Shown here piece after piece: positions 1-5,160 of a stretch of DNA of 5,160 nucleotides (position 1 is the stretch's first letter; every line of letters starts with the position of its first letter). Under the pieces are notes generated by a model that worked only from the letters and a program-made list of their open reading frames with translations, was not told where the DNA came from and searched no databases. The translations under genes were made by a program, and so were the position numbers. The stretch is from contig CAZNNL010000081.1 in the NCBI GenBank assembly GCA_964574395.1, positions 1 through 5,160 of the forward strand, in the 5' to 3' direction. The stretch is from JAXGQD01 sp964574395 (GTDB lineage Bacteria > Bacillota > Clostridia > Saccharofermentanales > Fastidiosipilaceae).

Positions 1-191
1 GCGTGGCTAGTGCAATGGGGCTGCCTGAGGATGCATACTTTAAAGAGGGGATGGGCTTAGAAAGCATGCGACTACGTTGTGAGGCTTTGGGTGGCAATTT
101 TATCATTCGCAAAGAACGCGGCTTCGGTATATTTATGACGCTACCGAAAGTCAAAGCAGAATCAAAGTATAAGGCTGGCAAAACCAATTAA
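1..191 (+). CDS. Sensor histidine kinase, C-terminal fragment (5' end outside window)
   Basis: This is the end of a two-component sensor kinase; the reading frame is open to the left window edge (first full codon at position 3), so the true start, sensor region, phosphoacceptor His and most of the ATPase domain are not visible. What is seen is the last part of a HATPase_c domain: the motif MGLESMRLRCEALGG followed by a short strand, RGFGIFMTLPK and a polar tail. In the NarL-partner kinase family (HisKA_3/HATPase_c) this corresponds to the G2-box Gly-Leu-x-x-Met-x-x-Arg segment and the final beta strand. The TAA stop is 27 bases before the response regulator start, so the two genes are almost certainly cotranscribed as a kinase-regulator pair. 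The signal sensed cannot be deduced. Confidence 0.85.
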   Translation, partial: VASAMGLPEDAYFKEGMGLESMRLRCEALGGNFIIRKERGFGIFMTLPKVKAESKYKAGKTN

Positions 192-218
192 TATACGATA
201 GCTAGGGAAAGTGGTTAA

Positions 219-890
219 ATGGAAAAATTGAAAATTTTAATAGCTGATGATGACGTGCTTGCCGCAAATTCATTAAAAATTATTGTAGAAGCTAGCGGTG
301 GGTTTGAGGTAATTGCCCTAGTACATGACGGGGGAGAAGCCTACTCAGCATATGCTGATGTGCGTGCAGATATTTGCCTGCTCGACATTCAAATGGGAGA
401 AAAATCCGGCTTAGAGGCTGCCGAAAACATTCTGGCTTTAGATCCAGATGCCAAAATCATTTTTTTGACAACCTTTAAGGATGATGACTACATTCGTCGC
501 GCACTTGAAATAGGGGTGAAGGGTTACATTCTCAAACAAGATTACAATGCAATTGAATCCGCCATTTATGCAGTTGCGGAAGGACAAATCGTGTTTGGTT
601 CAGAGATTGTCTCTAAGATTCCTGATTTATTAAAGGGTAGTAAAGCTCAATCCGATGCTCCAAGCTTTATAGCAGACAGCGAGCGAAAGACGCGTATGAT
701 GCAAGCGACCGGGCTGAGTGAGAAAGAGTTGGACTGTATCGCGTGGGTTGCCCAAGGCCTTAGCAATAAAGAAATCGCGCAAACTTTATATTTAAGCGAA
801 GGCACCATCCGCAACATGATTAGCCAAATTCTGGAGAAGCTGGATTTACGAGACCGAACACAGCTCGCCATCTATTATTTGAAACAATAG
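219..890 (+). CDS. NarL/FixJ-family response regulator (REC + LuxR-type HTH), LiaR/DesR-like
   Basis: A full-length 223-residue DNA-binding response regulator. The N-terminal receiver domain (about residues 3-120) has the acidic pocket D10-D11-D12, the phosphoacceptor D56 in LLDIQM, the switch T84 in FLTTF and the conserved K106 in GYILK. A linker (about 125-160) leads to a LuxR-type helix-turn-helix (about 164-223) with the hallmark segments GLSEKEL, GLSNKEIAQTLYLSEGTIRN and ILEKLDLRDRTQLA. All residues needed for phosphorylation are present. The ATG is preceded by a purine-rich AGGGAAAGTGG. It follows the kinase fragment by 27 bases, so that kinase is its likely partner. In this family phosphorylation promotes dimerisation and binding to paired promoter sites. 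The overall pattern resembles LiaR/DesR regulators that respond to membrane or envelope stress, but the specific regulon is not identifiable here. The gene ends in a strong terminator. Confidence 0.95.
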   Translation: MEKLKILIADDDVLAANSLKIIVEASGGFEVIALVHDGGEAYSAYADVRADICLLDIQMGEKSGLEAAENILALDPDAKIIFLTTFKDDDYIRRALEIGVKGYILKQDYNAIESAIYAVAEGQIVFGSEIVSKIPDLLKGSKAQSDAPSFIADSERKTRMMQATGLSEKELDCIAWVAQGLSNKEIAQTLYLSEGTIRNMISQILEKLDLRDRTQLAIYYLKQ

Positions 891-903
891 TTATCATTGA
901 TGC

Positions 904-936
904 AAAAGGCTTGGTTTCTCAACCAAGCCTCTTTTT
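904..936. terminator. Bidirectional intrinsic terminator between convergent operons
   Basis: A perfect 10-bp stem, AGGCTTGGTT (907-916) pairing with AACCAAGCCT (921-930) around a TCTC loop, is followed by C and five T on the + strand (931-936) and preceded by AAAA (904-907), which reads as a T-run on the - strand. It lies 16 bases after the response regulator stop and about 36 bases beyond the stop of the converging - strand operon, so it can end both transcripts. The + strand direction has the better T-tract. Confidence 0.88.
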
Positions 937-972
937 AAGCATGTTATTTCTTACTAATCTAGCAACGCTTAA

Positions 973-2439
973 CTACACACGTTTGATTGGTGGACCGGAG
1001 TAACCCCCGCCATCATTGTGGTCGTCATGGTCATCATAATCGTCGTTGTCTTCGTCATAGTATTCGTCATCATCGTAGAAAGCATCGTTATCATCTAGAG
1101 GTGCGTTCTTGAAAATAGATGTAATCCGAGCACGGTTTAGATAAGCGACATAGCCTAAACCACCTGCCAAAGCTACGAAGATAATGATTAATAGGATGGT
1201 TAAGAAGTCCAAACCACCTTTTTTATCGTCTGTCTTTGCTGTAGTTGTGGAAAGCGAAATCAAAGCGGAAGTTGGAGTAGGGCTCGGGCTAGTGTTGAGC
1301 GCTTTTGGATCGTACTTGATGAAGCCCGCATCTGGATTGTTTGGATTGTAAATGTACAGGGCTTTATCTACTTGACCTTGTTCGGCGGCGTAGACGAGTG
1401 TGGTCCTTTTGCCACCTAATTGAGACTCATAAGCAGACATCGGTGCACCGTTAATACTGATGCTCCTGTAACGGAAATCAGGTGAAGGTGCGGGAACGCC
1501 GATTGGGCTGACAATCCAAGTTTTACCAGCGACTTGGAGCGAGACGTCGTCAAAGTAGTTATAGAGCGCATTGTTCGTCGCATCGTAGAGATAGAACAAG
1601 GCGGAGGCGTCGTTAGAAAGCGCACCGTAAATCAAGGGCAACGAACCCGCGCGCGTGAACAGCGTTGCGTCTGTGCCTTGGAAAGTACCTGTCGTCATGC
1701 TGAAGCCTGCGGGGGGCACAACATCATTGGCAGGGATAATGGCAAAAGTATCATTCGTCCCGTTTCCCTGAATATTGAAATGCGTTGGATCAGTCACAGG
1801 TGCCTCTGTGGGTGCTTCTGTAGGCGCCTCAGTTGGGGCTTCCGTCGGTGCTTCGGTTGGTGCTTCAGTAGGAGCCTCTGTTGGTGGGTTGGTTGGTGCT
1901 TCGGTAGGTGGGTTGGTTGGCGCTTCAGTAGGAGCTTCGGTAGGAGCCTCGGTCGGTGCTTCTGTAGGCGCTTCGGTTGGGGCGTCTGTGGGTGCTGCGG
2001 CTTCAACAGCCAAATAATAGGTTGCAGTTACGCCGCGGAATTCATCCGTTGCGTTACCACCACTAGCATGTACAGTTATCGAGCCATATGATGTTGTGCT
2101 TGGAGCAGTAACAGTAACATTAAACATGTTACCTGAACTTGGGTAGTTGTTCATCCAACCCCCTACATACTTTGGGGAGTTATCATCAACATCACCATAA
2201 GTAACTGTAAAACCTGGAGCATCAACCGAGAGAGTAGCCTCAATTGCATACAAAGTAACATCACTCGACCAAGTCACGGTAAAAGATTTAGATTCTCCTG
2301 GAGTAAATACATAGTCACCACCAGAAACAGTAAGGCTTGCTGCATGAACAGGTTTTGCCAAAGTGAAAAAAGGTAACAATAAGCTCAAGATAAGAAGTAA
2401 CTTAAGACTAATAGCACTTTTGTGAGCTTTTTTGGGCAT
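973..2439 (-). CDS. Single-pass surface protein: beta-sandwich, PTEA linker, duplicated module, TM, acidic cytoplasmic tail
   Basis: Not a protein I can name. With the start used here it has 488 residues: signal peptide (about 1-33, ending VHA-AS); a Thr/Ser/Val-rich beta domain (about 34-146) reminiscent of Ig-like or cohesin-like sandwiches; 16 Ala/Pro-Pro-Thr-Glu/Asp/Asn tetrapeptides (149-212); an extracellular region (about 219-380) that appears to contain two related units; a Ser/Thr/Pro stalk (382-400); a transmembrane helix (about 411-434); a short basic stop-transfer segment (RARITSIFK); and a cytoplasmic tail with a dense Asp/Tyr/Glu/His stretch (448-476). An ATG 12 bases upstream (2451) is in frame, but there the AAGGA lies directly against the codon; the ATG at 2439 has AAGGA 11 bases upstream and gives a cleaner signal peptide, so it is preferred. 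It is the last gene of the operon, 38 bases after the cohesin-like gene. No catalytic motif is visible; an adhesin, scaffold or receptor role is inference. Confidence 0.85.
   Translation of the reverse strand: MPKKAHKSAISLKLLLILSLLLPFFTLAKPVHAASLTVSGGDYVFTPGESKSFTVTWSSDVTLYAIEATLSVDAPGFTVTYGDVDDNSPKYVGGWMNNYPSSGNMFNVTVTAPSTTSYGSITVHASGGNATDEFRGVTATYYLAVEAAAPTDAPTEAPTEAPTEAPTEAPTEAPTNPPTEAPTNPPTEAPTEAPTEAPTEAPTEAPTEAPTEAPVTDPTHFNIQGNGTNDTFAIIPANDVVPPAGFSMTTGTFQGTDATLFTRAGSLPLIYGALSNDASALFYLYDATNNALYNYFDDVSLQVAGKTWIVSPIGVPAPSPDFRYRSISINGAPMSAYESQLGGKRTTLVYAAEQGQVDKALYIYNPNNPDAGFIKYDPKALNTSPSPTPTSALISLSTTTAKTDDKKGGLDFLTILLIIIFVALAGGLGYVAYLNRARITSIFKNAPLDDNDAFYDDDEYYDEDNDDYDDHDDHNDGGGYSGPPIKRV
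1804..1995 (-). repeat. 16 x 12-bp tandem repeat encoding Pro-Thr-Glu-Ala linker
   Basis: Sixteen consecutive 12-base units encode one APTD, five APTE, two APTN-PPTE pairs and six APTE tetrapeptides. Third codon positions vary widely among units, so most of the array is old rather than freshly expanded. The APTN-PPTE block is an exception: 1883-1906 and 1907-1930 match at 22 of 24 bases, pointing to a more recent duplication. The array encodes an extended, flexible, acidic spacer between two extracellular domains. Confidence 0.97.
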
Positions 2440-2477
2440 AATGGATTCCATCCTTTTTAGTTAAACTTGCGCGATGT

Positions 2478-3248
2478 TTAGCGTCGACGCGGACGTCCGT
2501 TGTTTCGTGGGAGTCGTAAAATAAGAAAAATTAATCCAATTAGAATCAGAGAACCGAGCAACAAGGCTAACTTTACTCCAAGATTGGAACCTTCGTTTTT
2601 ATCAGAAGTAGCGGTGGTGCTGCTTTCACTCTCAGGCTTTGCAACAGTCGTTTCTCCAGCTTTGGTTTGAGAACTAACAGTTGCTTTAGTACTTGTACTG
2701 CTAGCGCCAGCGCTGCTTGAACTTGTGACGGCAGTTGTGCTTGTTGGAGTCGTTTCTAAATTGGCTAGACTTACTTCATGACTGAGCATCATGGTCGCTG
2801 GAATTTCTTCACCATTAACCGTTGTAAAGAATGATCTTGCTAAGGTAACGCTACTATCGCCTGCAACTTTCATTTTAAAGTTGAAGTTTGCAAAGTCATA
2901 CGCGCCTTCACCTAAACTACCACCATCTGCAGTAAAAGTAATAGCACCTGGAACACTGTCGTCAACACCAGAATTCATCCCATCAATCAGAAAACTATAG
3001 TCCATGTATTCGATTTGATCGGCATCATAAGTAATGACGAATTCGAATGAACTAACACTCGTGGGAACTTCGCCAGAAAGACCTAAAGTAAAATCACCTT
3101 GAGCGTTTATCTCGCCGACGTTTTGCCAACTAAGTCTTGCTCCTGAAGCAAAAACCCTAAAAGGCGTAATAATAGTCAAGCAAAGGAAGAGAGCAATTAT
3201 CATTGCGCTCGGCAAACTTTTCCAGAAACTTAATCTATACTTTGTCAT
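2478..3248 (-). CDS. Membrane-anchored protein with one extracellular cohesin-like module
   Basis: A 256-residue single-pass protein. An N-terminal signal segment (about 1-34, ending RVFA-S) is followed by a beta-rich module (about 36-165) whose pattern fits cohesins: an early strand ending DFTLGLSG, the strand SSFEFVITYDADQIEYMDY (family pattern: hydrophobic strand, then YDP/YDA and a V/I-E-hydrophobic strand), GAITFTADGG, and FANFNFKMKVAG near the end (family pattern FATLTFKVK). A Ser/Thr-rich stalk (166-222), a transmembrane helix (about 224-244) and a short Arg-rich cytoplasmic tail (RLPRNNGRPRRR) follow. AGGAAG lies 5 bases before the ATG. It starts 28 bases after the dockerin-bearing hydrolase gene and precedes another membrane protein, so it is probably cotranscribed with both. 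Cohesins bind dockerins in a calcium-dependent way, so the upstream dockerin is the obvious candidate partner. There is no LPxTG motif; anchoring is by the transmembrane helix. The cohesin call is pattern reading; a different Ig-like sandwich is the main alternative. Confidence 0.82.
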   Translation of the reverse strand: MTKYRLSFWKSLPSAMIIALFLCLTIITPFRVFASGARLSWQNVGEINAQGDFTLGLSGEVPTSVSSFEFVITYDADQIEYMDYSFLIDGMNSGVDDSVPGAITFTADGGSLGEGAYDFANFNFKMKVAGDSSVTLARSFFTTVNGEEIPATMMLSHEVSLANLETTPTSTTAVTSSSSAGASSTSTKATVSSQTKAGETTVAKPESESSTTATSDKNEGSNLGVKLALLLGSLILIGLIFLILRLPRNNGRPRRR

Positions 3249-3270
3249 ACAATCTTCCTATTCTGACAGC

Positions 3271-3284
3271 TTGGCTTTAGCCAA
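3271..3284 (-). other. Short palindrome over the hydrolase stop codon
   Basis: TTGGCT-TT-AGCCAA overlaps the end of the hydrolase gene and the gap to the cohesin-like gene. It could form a small hairpin in the mRNA between the two cistrons. There is no T-run after it in the direction of transcription, so it is not a terminator. A minor role in processing or stability is possible but unsupported. Confidence 0.3.
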
Positions 3285-4950
3285 TACTCTGTAGCCCCTT
3301 GATGTGTTTTTGGATTGCTATCATGTCAAAGACGTCTACGACACCATCACTATTAGCGTCTGCCGCGCCAAGCAAATTGCCAGGAATACTCTCTAACTGT
3401 TTAATATGCTTTTGAACTGCAATCATATCAAAGACATCAATCGTACCATCCCCATTCGCATCGCCTAATTTGGCAGGTGCAGGTGTTGGAGCTACTGTGG
3501 TTGGAGCTGGTGTAGGAGCAGCAGGAGTTTCAGCAACTACTGTTGTCCAAACTTCTGCAGGTTTGTTATTCCAACTGCCATCATTTGCCGTTGGGTAGGG
3601 TGCAGGTGTGTCGGGACTACCCTCAAAGACTGGAATTAAAAAGGTTTTGGATAGCGCCAGTTCACCGGCAGATTTATAGGCATTGTATTGTGCTCTACCT
3701 TCCAAAATTGGAGCTAAAGCATTGCCCATGTATTGATGCCAAATGTAGCCTTCTAAATTACCAGAATTGACATTGAATTTCTGCAAGTACTGGGTATTTT
3801 GGTTATTGTCTACATACTCTCTGCGAATAAAGCGTGAACCACCCCGAATGGCTTTTTCAACACTTGTCCATGGCAAATCCAGCGACTGGTTGGTCGCAGC
3901 GTTAGTCGTTAAGCCTGTTGCGTACATAATCCCGTTCAGCGCAGGGTTATCACCGTTGTAAGCACCAATGTTAAAAACGTTGTAATACTTTGTGTTGGGC
4001 CAAAGCTGACTAGCATTTAGTTTGTTTGGATAACCATAAGCTGCTATACGAGCGGCGGTGACTTGGATTTCACCAGTACCTTGATACGCTACTGTCGTAC
4101 CTAGCGCAATTTCCTGTTTGATGCGTGCAGCCAAGAATGTTGGCAAAAGCTTCTCCTCGTTCGCGACCTTCTGAATAGCAGGTATCATCGCTTGCAATGC
4201 AGGATTACCAGAAAACATATTACTCAATGTATTTGTAGCAACTTGGTCACCATCTGTGGTTACGCGTTCGAACTGAAATATTTTATCTTCAGTTAATCCA
4301 TTGCGAGGATCTAACAAGTATGCAATTGCATTGGGACTTGCAGCTACCCAGTTAGGATACTCCCTGATTGTATAGTTAAGCGCATAGTCGCCATACGTAT
4401 TTGGTACTAGGTTACGAGAAACGTTAGCAGCTTGAACAGCTGTAACGCGCTGAATAGTGTAGGGGATAGGGAGAGCTACAAATTTCCAGTTTGGAAATTT
4501 TTCGTGCAAAGCCGTCAACTGTGCTCTATAAGATGGAGGAAAGGTATTCAAAACTGTTGCCCAATCCGCACTGACGCCAGGAGTAGGAACGGTTCCGCCT
4601 GATTGTCCACTTGGTTTGGGTAAAATCACTTGCTCATTATCGTTGGCGGCTAAGTACGCCGTACCAGAACCATAGGCAACTTTATACCAAGTTGTTCCTC
4701 CGGGTGTTTGGCCACCACTTTCGACACCTAGTATGCTTAGTGTTGTACCTGCAGGAACAGTCACGATAATTGAACTCGAAGTGGATGTTGATGTTCTTAA
4801 ATTATAAGCATCAAGTACAGTGACTTGATCACCTTCAGAACCGAAGGCAACTACTTTTTGACTAGATCCTGGCGCAAACCCCATAAATACAAGAGAGAGA
4901 ACAAGGAGAAAAGCCAATATCTTTGAATACTTTTTAGTTCTGTATAGCAT
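3277..4950 (-). CDS. Secreted SH3b / N-acetylglucosaminidase with C-terminal dockerin
   Basis: A 557-residue exported peptidoglycan hydrolase. Domains in order: signal peptide (about 1-35); bacterial SH3 domain (about 41-109: YNLRTSTSTSS, GTTWYKVAYG, AYLAAND), usually a cell-wall binding module; glucosaminidase region (about 135-445) with ALHEKFPNWKF, LLDPRNGL, IFQFERV, LAARIKQEIALG, YYNVFNIGAY and HQYMGN, the pattern of the LytD/GH73-type endo-beta-N-acetylglucosaminidases of Clostridia; a Pro/Thr/Ala linker (474-493); and a dockerin (494-555). E280 in RIKQEI is the probable catalytic acid, by family position. The dockerin has two calcium-loop repeats with ligands D497, N499, D501, D505, D508 and D531, N533, D535, D539, D542. 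The ATG is preceded by GAGG with 7-base spacing. First gene of the operon, behind a promoter candidate. The predicted reaction is cleavage of the glycan strand after N-acetylglucosamine. A dockerin on an autolysin-like enzyme is unusual and suggests docking to the cohesin-like neighbour. Confidence 0.93.
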   Translation of the reverse strand: MLYRTKKYSKILAFLLVLSLVFMGFAPGSSQKVVAFGSEGDQVTVLDAYNLRTSTSTSSSIIVTVPAGTTLSILGVESGGQTPGGTTWYKVAYGSGTAYLAANDNEQVILPKPSGQSGGTVPTPGVSADWATVLNTFPPSYRAQLTALHEKFPNWKFVALPIPYTIQRVTAVQAANVSRNLVPNTYGDYALNYTIREYPNWVAASPNAIAYLLDPRNGLTEDKIFQFERVTTDGDQVATNTLSNMFSGNPALQAMIPAIQKVANEEKLLPTFLAARIKQEIALGTTVAYQGTGEIQVTAARIAAYGYPNKLNASQLWPNTKYYNVFNIGAYNGDNPALNGIMYATGLTTNAATNQSLDLPWTSVEKAIRGGSRFIRREYVDNNQNTQYLQKFNVNSGNLEGYIWHQYMGNALAPILEGRAQYNAYKSAGELALSKTFLIPVFEGSPDTPAPYPTANDGSWNNKPAEVWTTVVAETPAAPTPAPTTVAPTPAPAKLGDANGDGTIDVFDMIAVQKHIKQLESIPGNLLGAADANSDGVVDVFDMIAIQKHIKGLQSIG

Positions 4951-4980
4951 GACATTACCTCAGCACAAACTTTCTGAAAT

Positions 4981-5009
4981 ATTCTAGCACGGGAGCCTAG
5001 ATTAAGCAA
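4981..5009 (-). promoter_or_regulatory. Candidate extended -10 promoter for the hydrolase/cohesin operon
   Basis: On the - strand, TTGCTT (5009-5004) is separated by 17 bases from TAGAAT (4986-4981), which is preceded by TGC, giving an extended -10 element TGCTAGAAT. The -10 differs from TATAAT at one position; the -35 matches TTGACA at only three of six, which extended -10 promoters tolerate. The implied leader is roughly 20-25 bases and carries the GAGG ribosome binding site (4961-4958). A short inverted repeat, TCTAG (4983-4987) and CTAGA (4997-5001), overlaps the -10 and could be an operator. Confidence 0.5.
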
Positions 5010-5033
5010 AAAAATGGGGGTCTAATGTCTTGA

Positions 5034-5062
5034 AAATGTACAATAGTGACAAACTTACATTT
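5034..5062. promoter_or_regulatory. Inverted repeat AAATGTA / TACATTT upstream of promoter
   Basis: AAATGTA (5034-5040) and TACATTT (5056-5062) form a 7-bp inverted repeat with a 15-base spacer, starting about 25 bases upstream of the candidate -35. A further TACA-AGA-TGTA (5067-5077) lies next to it. The position suits a site for an activator, but short AT-rich repeats arise easily by chance and no protein can be assigned. Confidence 0.25.
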
Positions 5063-5130
5063 GAGATACAAGATGTAGCGTGCTTTTGCCAGAAAATGTG
5101 GCGAAATTATGTATTAGTATGAGACTTTTG

Positions 5131-5144
5131 ATAAAACGTTTTCA
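5131..5144. promoter_or_regulatory. cre-like (LacI/CcpA-type) operator candidate
   Basis: ATAAAACGTTTTCA contains the perfect palindrome AAAACGTTTT and matches the Gram-positive catabolite response element consensus TGWAANCGNTNWCA at 12 of 14 positions; the two mismatches are the first two bases. It is about 120 bases upstream of the candidate -35 of the hydrolase operon, far for direct repression, so it may belong to a divergent gene beyond the right window edge. A site for another LacI-family regulator is equally possible. Confidence 0.3.
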
Positions 5145-5160
5145 TATATCATTAAATTTA

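Noticed and set aside
647..871. - strand frame opposite the response regulator HTH
   Set aside because: Antisense to a highly conserved DNA-binding domain; nothing supports translation.
1804..1995. Tandem repeat as a possible CRISPR array
   Set aside because: Units are contiguous 12-mers without spacers and encode an in-frame protein linker.
1794..2006. Second - strand frame across the repeat encoding a Pro/Gln/Leu/His-rich peptide
   Set aside because: A frame-shifted reading of the same 12-base repeat, which stays open in several frames because its length is a multiple of three; no independent start signal.
1534..2091. Long + strand open frames, including one encoding Gly-Ala-Ser-Val repeats (1775-2017) and a Cys/Arg/Trp-rich one
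   Set aside because: They are antisense shadows of the 12-base repeat in the 973-2439 gene; the sense frame has a signal peptide, domains, a TM helix and a ribosome binding site, while these have none.
2478..2520. LP-containing C-terminus of the cohesin-like protein as a sortase signal
   Set aside because: The residues are LPRNN, not LPxTG, and lie after rather than before the transmembrane helix.
3271..3284. Hairpin between the hydrolase and cohesin-like genes as a terminator
   Set aside because: Only a 2-base loop, no T-run on the transcribed side, and the next gene starts 28 bases after the stop with a good ribosome binding site.
3543..3961. Two + strand open frames of 64-75 codons opposite the hydrolase
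   Set aside because: Antisense to conserved glucosaminidase sequence, with no ribosome binding site and no recognisable protein features.
5086..5117. Possible + strand promoter (TTGCCA with a TAT-rich region downstream)
   Set aside because: No -10 with acceptable spacing and match could be placed; any divergent gene would lie outside the window.

Overview
The window looks like a low-to-moderate GC Firmicute, most likely a Clostridia member. The reasons are the LiaR/DesR-like NarL-family response regulator, Gram-positive ribosome binding sites, a clostridial-type SH3b plus glucosaminidase protein, Pro-Thr-Glu-Ala linkers, and cohesin and dockerin modules. No species can be named from the sequence alone.

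Layout. Positions 1-890 (+ strand) hold the end of a two-component operon: the last ~62 residues of a sensor histidine kinase (cut by the window edge), then a complete REC-HTH response regulator (219-890). A strong hairpin at 904-936 lies between this operon and a convergent one and can serve as a terminator in both directions. Positions 4950 down to 973 (- strand) hold three closely spaced genes that read as one operon: (i) a secreted SH3b / N-acetylglucosaminidase with a C-terminal two-repeat dockerin (4950-3277); (ii) a small single-pass membrane protein with one extracellular cohesin-like module on a Ser/Thr stalk (3248-2478); (iii) a larger single-pass membrane protein with an N-terminal beta-sandwich, a 16-unit Pro-Thr-Glu-Ala linker, an apparently duplicated extracellular module and a very acidic cytoplasmic tail (2439-973). 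The last 210 bases (4951-5160) are the promoter region of this operon, with an extended -10 promoter candidate, an inverted repeat and a cre-like palindrome.

How they may work together. The main inference is a small non-cellulosomal cohesin-dockerin system. The dockerin-bearing peptidoglycan hydrolase would be captured outside the membrane by the cohesin module encoded directly downstream. The third protein may act as a second anchor, a receptor or a link to the cytoplasm. Nothing in the window ties the convergent two-component system to the operon beyond proximity. The cohesin assignment rests on reading fold-like sequence patterns, and the function of the third protein is unknown.
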